The notes below the pieces were generated by a model. It saw only the letters and a program-made list of their open reading frames with translations, did no database searches and was not told the origin of the DNA. From contig JAGPUU010000388.1 of assembly GCA_018067325.1 (NCBI GenBank), positions 1-7,261 on the forward strand: a stretch of 7,261 nucleotides of DNA, read 5' to 3'. The stretch is from Amphritea sp. (GTDB lineage: Bacteria; Pseudomonadota; Gammaproteobacteria; Pseudomonadales; Balneatricaceae). Both the position numbers and the translations under genes were made by a program. Of the stretch, positions 6,315 through 7,261 are shown in pieces; position 1 is the stretch's first letter; the number at the start of each line of letters is the position of its first letter.

Positions 6315-7055
6315 ATGGCAAAAGTTACAATGCGTGACCTGCTCAAAGCAGGTGTTCACTTCGGTCACCAGACCCGTTACTGGAATCCAAAAATGGGTAA
6401 GTACATTTTTGGTGCCCGTAATAAGATTCATATCATCAATCTTGAGCACACTCTGCCAGCACTTAACGGTGCGTTGGATGTGATTCAGGGCATGGCTGTT
6501 AACAAGAACAAAATCCTGTTTGTTGGTACTAAGCGTGCTGCAAGCAAGACCATCAAAGAAGAAGCTAGCCGTGCGAGTATGCCGTACGTAAACCACCGCT
6601 GGTTGGGTGGTATGCTGACTAACTACAAGACTATCCGTCAGTCTATCCGTCGTTTCCGCGATCTGGAAGGACAGAGCCAGGATGGTACTTTCGCTCAGCT
6701 GACTAAGAAAGAAGCTTTGATGCGTCAGCGCGAGATGGAAAAGCTGGAACGTTCTATCGGTGGTATCAAGGATATGGGTGGTCTACCAGACGCACTGTTT
6801 GTTATTGATGTTGATCACGAGCGTATCGCTATCAACGAAGCAAACAAGCTGGGTATCCCTGTTATCGGTATCGTTGATACTAACAGCAACCCAGATGGTG
6901 TTGACTACGTAATCCCAGGTAACGACGATGCTCTGCGCGCAATTCAGATCTACGTTAAAGCTGCTGCGGATGCATGTTCTGAAGGCACTGAAGTGAATGC
7001 TGGTGAGAAGAGTGAATTCGTTGAAGTTGAAAACAACGAAGCTGCTGCTGAGTAA
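6315..7055 (+). CDS. rpsB: 30S ribosomal protein S2
   Basis: A 246-residue protein against 241 in E. coli, with near-identical landmark segments: [20 protein letters not shown] at the N terminus, [42 protein letters not shown] and [10 protein letters not shown], and the C-terminal block [15 protein letters not shown] with [21 protein letters not shown]2 joins late in 30S assembly and is required, with S1, for initiation on most mRNAs. The tail (residues about 225-246) is acidic, ending NNEAAAE. The ribosome binding site AGGA (6301-6304) sits ten bases before the ATG, a longish gap that fits a regulated start. Codon use is visibly more biased than in the neighbouring genes (CGT, GGT, GTT and AAC dominate), as expected for a highly expressed gene. 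It is the first gene of the rpsB-tsf operon. Confidence 0.99.
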   Translation: MAKVTMRDLLKAGVHFGHQTRYWNPKMGKYIFGARNKIHIINLEHTLPALNGALDVIQGMAVNKNKILFVGTKRAASKTIKEEASRASMPYVNHRWLGGMLTNYKTIRQSIRRFRDLEGQSQDGTFAQLTKKEALMRQREMEKLERSIGGIKDMGGLPDALFVIDVDHERIAINEANKLGIPVIGIVDTNSNPDGVDYVIPGNDDALRAIQIYVKAAADACSEGTEVNAGEKSEFVEVENNEAAAE

Positions 7056-7099
7056 TCAGACTGTCAAGCGGTTTGGGTAGTTTACTCAAGCGCGTAGGA

Positions 7100-7129
7100 G
7101 GGGAGCAGCAGTGTTGCTCCCCTTTTTTT
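7100..7129 (+). terminator. Intercistronic terminator/attenuator between rpsB and tsf
   Basis: GGGGAGCA (7100-7107) pairs perfectly with TGCTCCCC (7115-7122), followed by seven T (7123-7129): a textbook intrinsic terminator. It lies 44 bases after the rpsB stop and 38 bases before the tsf start. I see no convincing promoter between it and tsf, so it probably terminates only part of the transcripts and lowers tsf relative to rpsB. Partial termination at this position is also described for E. coli. Confidence 0.88.
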
Positions 7130-7167
7130 GAATTTGAATTAATAGATTGTTGATGGGGTAAAACCAA

Positions 7168-7261
7168 ATGGCAAAGTTCTCCGCTAAGCAGGTTAAAGAA
7201 CTGCGCGATCGTACCGGCCTGGGTATGATGGAATGTAAAAAAGCGCTCGCTGCTGCTGATG
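7168..7261 (+). CDS. tsf: Elongation factor Ts, 5' end only
   Basis: Thirty-one codons are present before the window ends. The translation begins [20 protein letters not shown] and continues [11 protein letters not shown], the conserved N-terminal UBA-like domain of EF-Ts that contacts EF-Tu. EF-Ts is the nucleotide exchange factor that releases GDP from EF-Tu. The ATG is preceded by GGGG at 7155-7158 with a nine-base gap, the only candidate ribosome binding site. The TDFV-type core and the dimerisation parts lie beyond the window. It follows rpsB in the conserved rpsB-tsf operon. Confidence 0.97.
   Translation, partial: MAKFSAKQVKELRDRTGLGMMECKKALAAAD

Noticed and set aside
6051..6596. Minus-strand open frame of 181 codons over the rpsB start
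   Set aside because: It is antisense to the rpsB leader and to the conserved N-terminal part of S2; its translation looks like a shadow and resembles nothing I know.

Overview
The window reads as a chromosomal segment of a motile gammaproteobacterium. The ribosomal protein S2, EF-Ts, methionine aminopeptidase and GlnD sequences are typical of that class. FlgO, FlgP and FlgT point to a polar, probably sheathed or H-ring-bearing flagellum like that of Vibrio and many Oceanospirillales. An Oceanospirillaceae-like marine bacterium is my best guess, from overall similarity only.

Positions 1-2150 form a small flagellar accessory block. flgT runs leftward off the window edge. From a shared 128-base intergenic region, flgO and flgP run rightward with a 4-base start/stop overlap. 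Both FlgO and FlgP are lipoproteins, and FlgT has a signal peptide; in Vibrio the three build or stabilise the outer ring around the LP ring in the outer membrane. The intergenic region carries a near-consensus sigma-28 (FliA) promoter pointing at flgO, an RNA-competent inverted repeat in the flgO leader, and a weaker sigma-54-like GG-N10-GC element pointing at flgT. A strong hairpin terminator ends flgOP.

Positions 2180-6118 form a leftward housekeeping unit read as map, glnD and a small DUF1244-family gene. A sigma-70-type promoter sits in front of map, 24 bases separate map from glnD, and 77 bases separate glnD from the DUF1244 gene. Map trims N-terminal methionine. GlnD senses glutamine and modifies PII proteins. 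The DUF1244 protein has no known function.

Positions 6170-7261 hold the divergent rpsB-tsf operon: an extended -10 promoter with a GC-rich discriminator, a structured leader of about 125 bases that fits the S2-autoregulated leaders of gammaproteobacteria, rpsB, an intercistronic hairpin with a T tract, and the first 31 codons of tsf. No mobile element, CRISPR array, tRNA or rRNA gene is visible. I see no clearly new system. The most interesting signals are regulatory: the flgT/flgO divergent promoter region and the alternative pairings in the rpsB leader.
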